Shown here one piece after another: positions 5,086 to 5,776 of a stretch of DNA of 5,776 nucleotides. The position numbers and the translations under genes were made by a program. The stretch covers positions 1 through 5,776 of the forward strand of contig JAKCDN010000214.1 in assembly GCA_021841795.1 (NCBI GenBank), read 5' to 3'. The DNA is from Acidobacteriota bacterium (GTDB lineage Bacteria; Acidobacteriota; Terriglobia; Terriglobales; Acidobacteriaceae). Under the pieces are notes generated by a model. The model did no database searches and was not told where the DNA came from. It saw only the letters and a program-made list of their open reading frames with translations. Position 1 is the first letter of the stretch, and every line of letters starts with the position of its first letter.

Positions 5086-5776
5086 TCAACCGCTGATTGC
5101 CTGCTGCTTGACCACTGCCACCGTCTCCCGCGCCACGATGGATTCTTCATTGGCGGGGATGACGAGCACTTTGACTGCGGAGCGGAGGGTGGAGATCTCA
5201 CCTTCGCCCTGGATGGATGCGTTTCCGGCGTCGTCGAGCTCGACGCCGAAGGATGCCATTCCGCGGAGCACCGCGGCGCGGGTTGGGGCGCTGTTTTCGC
5301 CGATGCCGCCGGAGAATGTAATCACGTCCAGCCCGCCGAGCTCGAGCATGAAAGCGCCGAGGTAATGGCGGATGGAACGCACAAAGACATCGAGCGCCAG
5401 GCGGGCGCGGGCGCTGCCGCCGGCGGCGGCCTCTTCAAGATCGCGCAGATCGCCGCCGGCGCCGCTGATGCCGGCCAGGCCGGACTGGGAGCCGAGCAGG
5501 TTGGCCATGGCGTCGGGGCCGAGGCCCAGCTTCTTCATCATGTGAAGGACGGCAAACACATCGATATCGCCGACGCGGTTGTTCTGGGGCAGGCCGGACT
5601 GCGGCGATGCGCCCATGCTGACATCAATAGCCTGGCCGCCGCGGAAGGCAGCCAGGCTGGAGCTGCCGCCGAGATGGCAAGACACATGCCGCAGGCCGGA
5701 TGCCGCTCCGGCCCGCCCGAGAAATGCCTGGGTGCGCTCACTGGCCGAGCGGTGACTGGCGCCATGAAATCCATAG
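5086..5776 (-). CDS. Acetate-kinase-like acyl phosphate kinase (AckA family), 5' part beyond window
   Basis: The last 230 codons of an ASKHA-fold acetate/propionate kinase; the family is about 400 residues long, so some 170 residues lie outside. It would make ATP and a carboxylate from the acyl phosphate produced by PduL. The fragment begins YGFHGASHRSASER, the AckA signature with the His corresponding to the catalytic His180 region. It continues with VSCHLGGSSSLAAF (ATP-phosphate loop), DVSMGASPQSGLPQNNRVGDID (carrying the Arg of the TRSGDID motif), ITFSGGIGENSAPTR (adenosine motif) and VLVIPANEESIVARET near the C-terminus. The frame is open to the edge. It differs from housekeeping AckA in two active-site loops (GNG to GGS, MGTRSGDIDP to QNNRVGDIDV), which suggests a compartment-linked subfamily. 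No start codon is visible; internal GTG codons are not the start because conserved residues precede them. Confidence 0.93.
   Translation of the reverse strand, partial: YGFHGASHRSASERTQAFLGRAGAASGLRHVSCHLGGSSSLAAFRGGQAIDVSMGASPQSGLPQNNRVGDIDVFAVLHMMKKLGLGPDAMANLLGSQSGLAGISGAGGDLRDLEEAAAGGSARARLALDVFVRSIRHYLGAFMLELGGLDVITFSGGIGENSAPTRAAVLRGMASFGVELDDAGNASIQGEGEISTLRSAVKVLVIPANEESIVARETVAVVKQQAISG

Noticed and set aside
4370..5365. 331-codon open frame on the plus strand
   Set aside because: Antisense shadow of pduL and the kinase gene; His/Asp/Gly-rich with no recognisable domain, and it crosses a real spacer.
1..5776. CRISPR array, tRNA/rRNA gene, insertion sequence or riboswitch
   Set aside because: No regularly spaced repeats, RNA-gene signatures, transposase motifs or recognisable riboswitch core were seen; the window is almost wholly occupied by the operon.

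Overview
The window is the interior of a catabolic bacterial microcompartment (BMC) operon. Every real gene lies on the minus strand, so transcription runs from position 5776 down to 1. Both ends cut a gene. The DNA is GC-rich with GC-rich third codon positions, and every complete gene has a recognisable purine-rich ribosome-binding site. The gene set (class II sugar-phosphate aldolase, CoA-acylating aldehyde dehydrogenase, PduL phosphotransacylase, acetate-kinase-like kinase, hexamer-forming and pentamer-forming shell proteins, no trimeric shell protein in view) matches the PVM / PVM-like class of microcompartments known from Planctomycetes, Verrucomicrobia and some other soil and aquatic bacteria. 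The GC-rich composition and the intergenic hairpin repeats remind me of acidobacterial genomes, but that taxonomic guess is an inference with no marker gene behind it.

Order in the direction of transcription: acetate-kinase-like kinase, 3' part (5776-5086); PduL (5014-4340); three BMC-H shell proteins (4296-4009, 3877-3608, 3584-3312); BMC-P pentamer 1 (3175-2879); aldehyde dehydrogenase (2730-1279); BMC-P 2 (1233-955) and BMC-P 3 (958-674), overlapping by 4 bases; class II aldolase, 5' part (644 to the left edge). Spacers are short (about 20-150 bases). No convincing promoter or intrinsic terminator was seen, so the operon promoter is probably beyond the right edge.

Proposed function, by analogy with PVM compartments: the aldolase splits a deoxysugar phosphate (fuculose-1-phosphate or rhamnulose-1-phosphate) into dihydroxyacetone phosphate and lactaldehyde. 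Inside the shell the dehydrogenase would oxidise the aldehyde to an acyl-CoA with NAD+. PduL would swap CoA for phosphate and so regenerate CoA, and the kinase would make ATP from the acyl phosphate. The six shell genes would provide facets (BMC-H) and vertices (BMC-P). The dehydrogenase and PduL carry N-terminal amphipathic segments that look like encapsulation peptides.

Points worth a second look: the aldolase carries an extra N-terminal domain resembling the N-termini of EutQ and EutT, joined by an Ala/Pro linker. At least three intergenic inverted repeats would fold in the mRNA into hairpins closed by C(UNCG)G tetraloops. The kinase has altered active-site motifs. BMC-P 2 and 3 are diverged, and one BMC-H paralogue has an altered pore loop.
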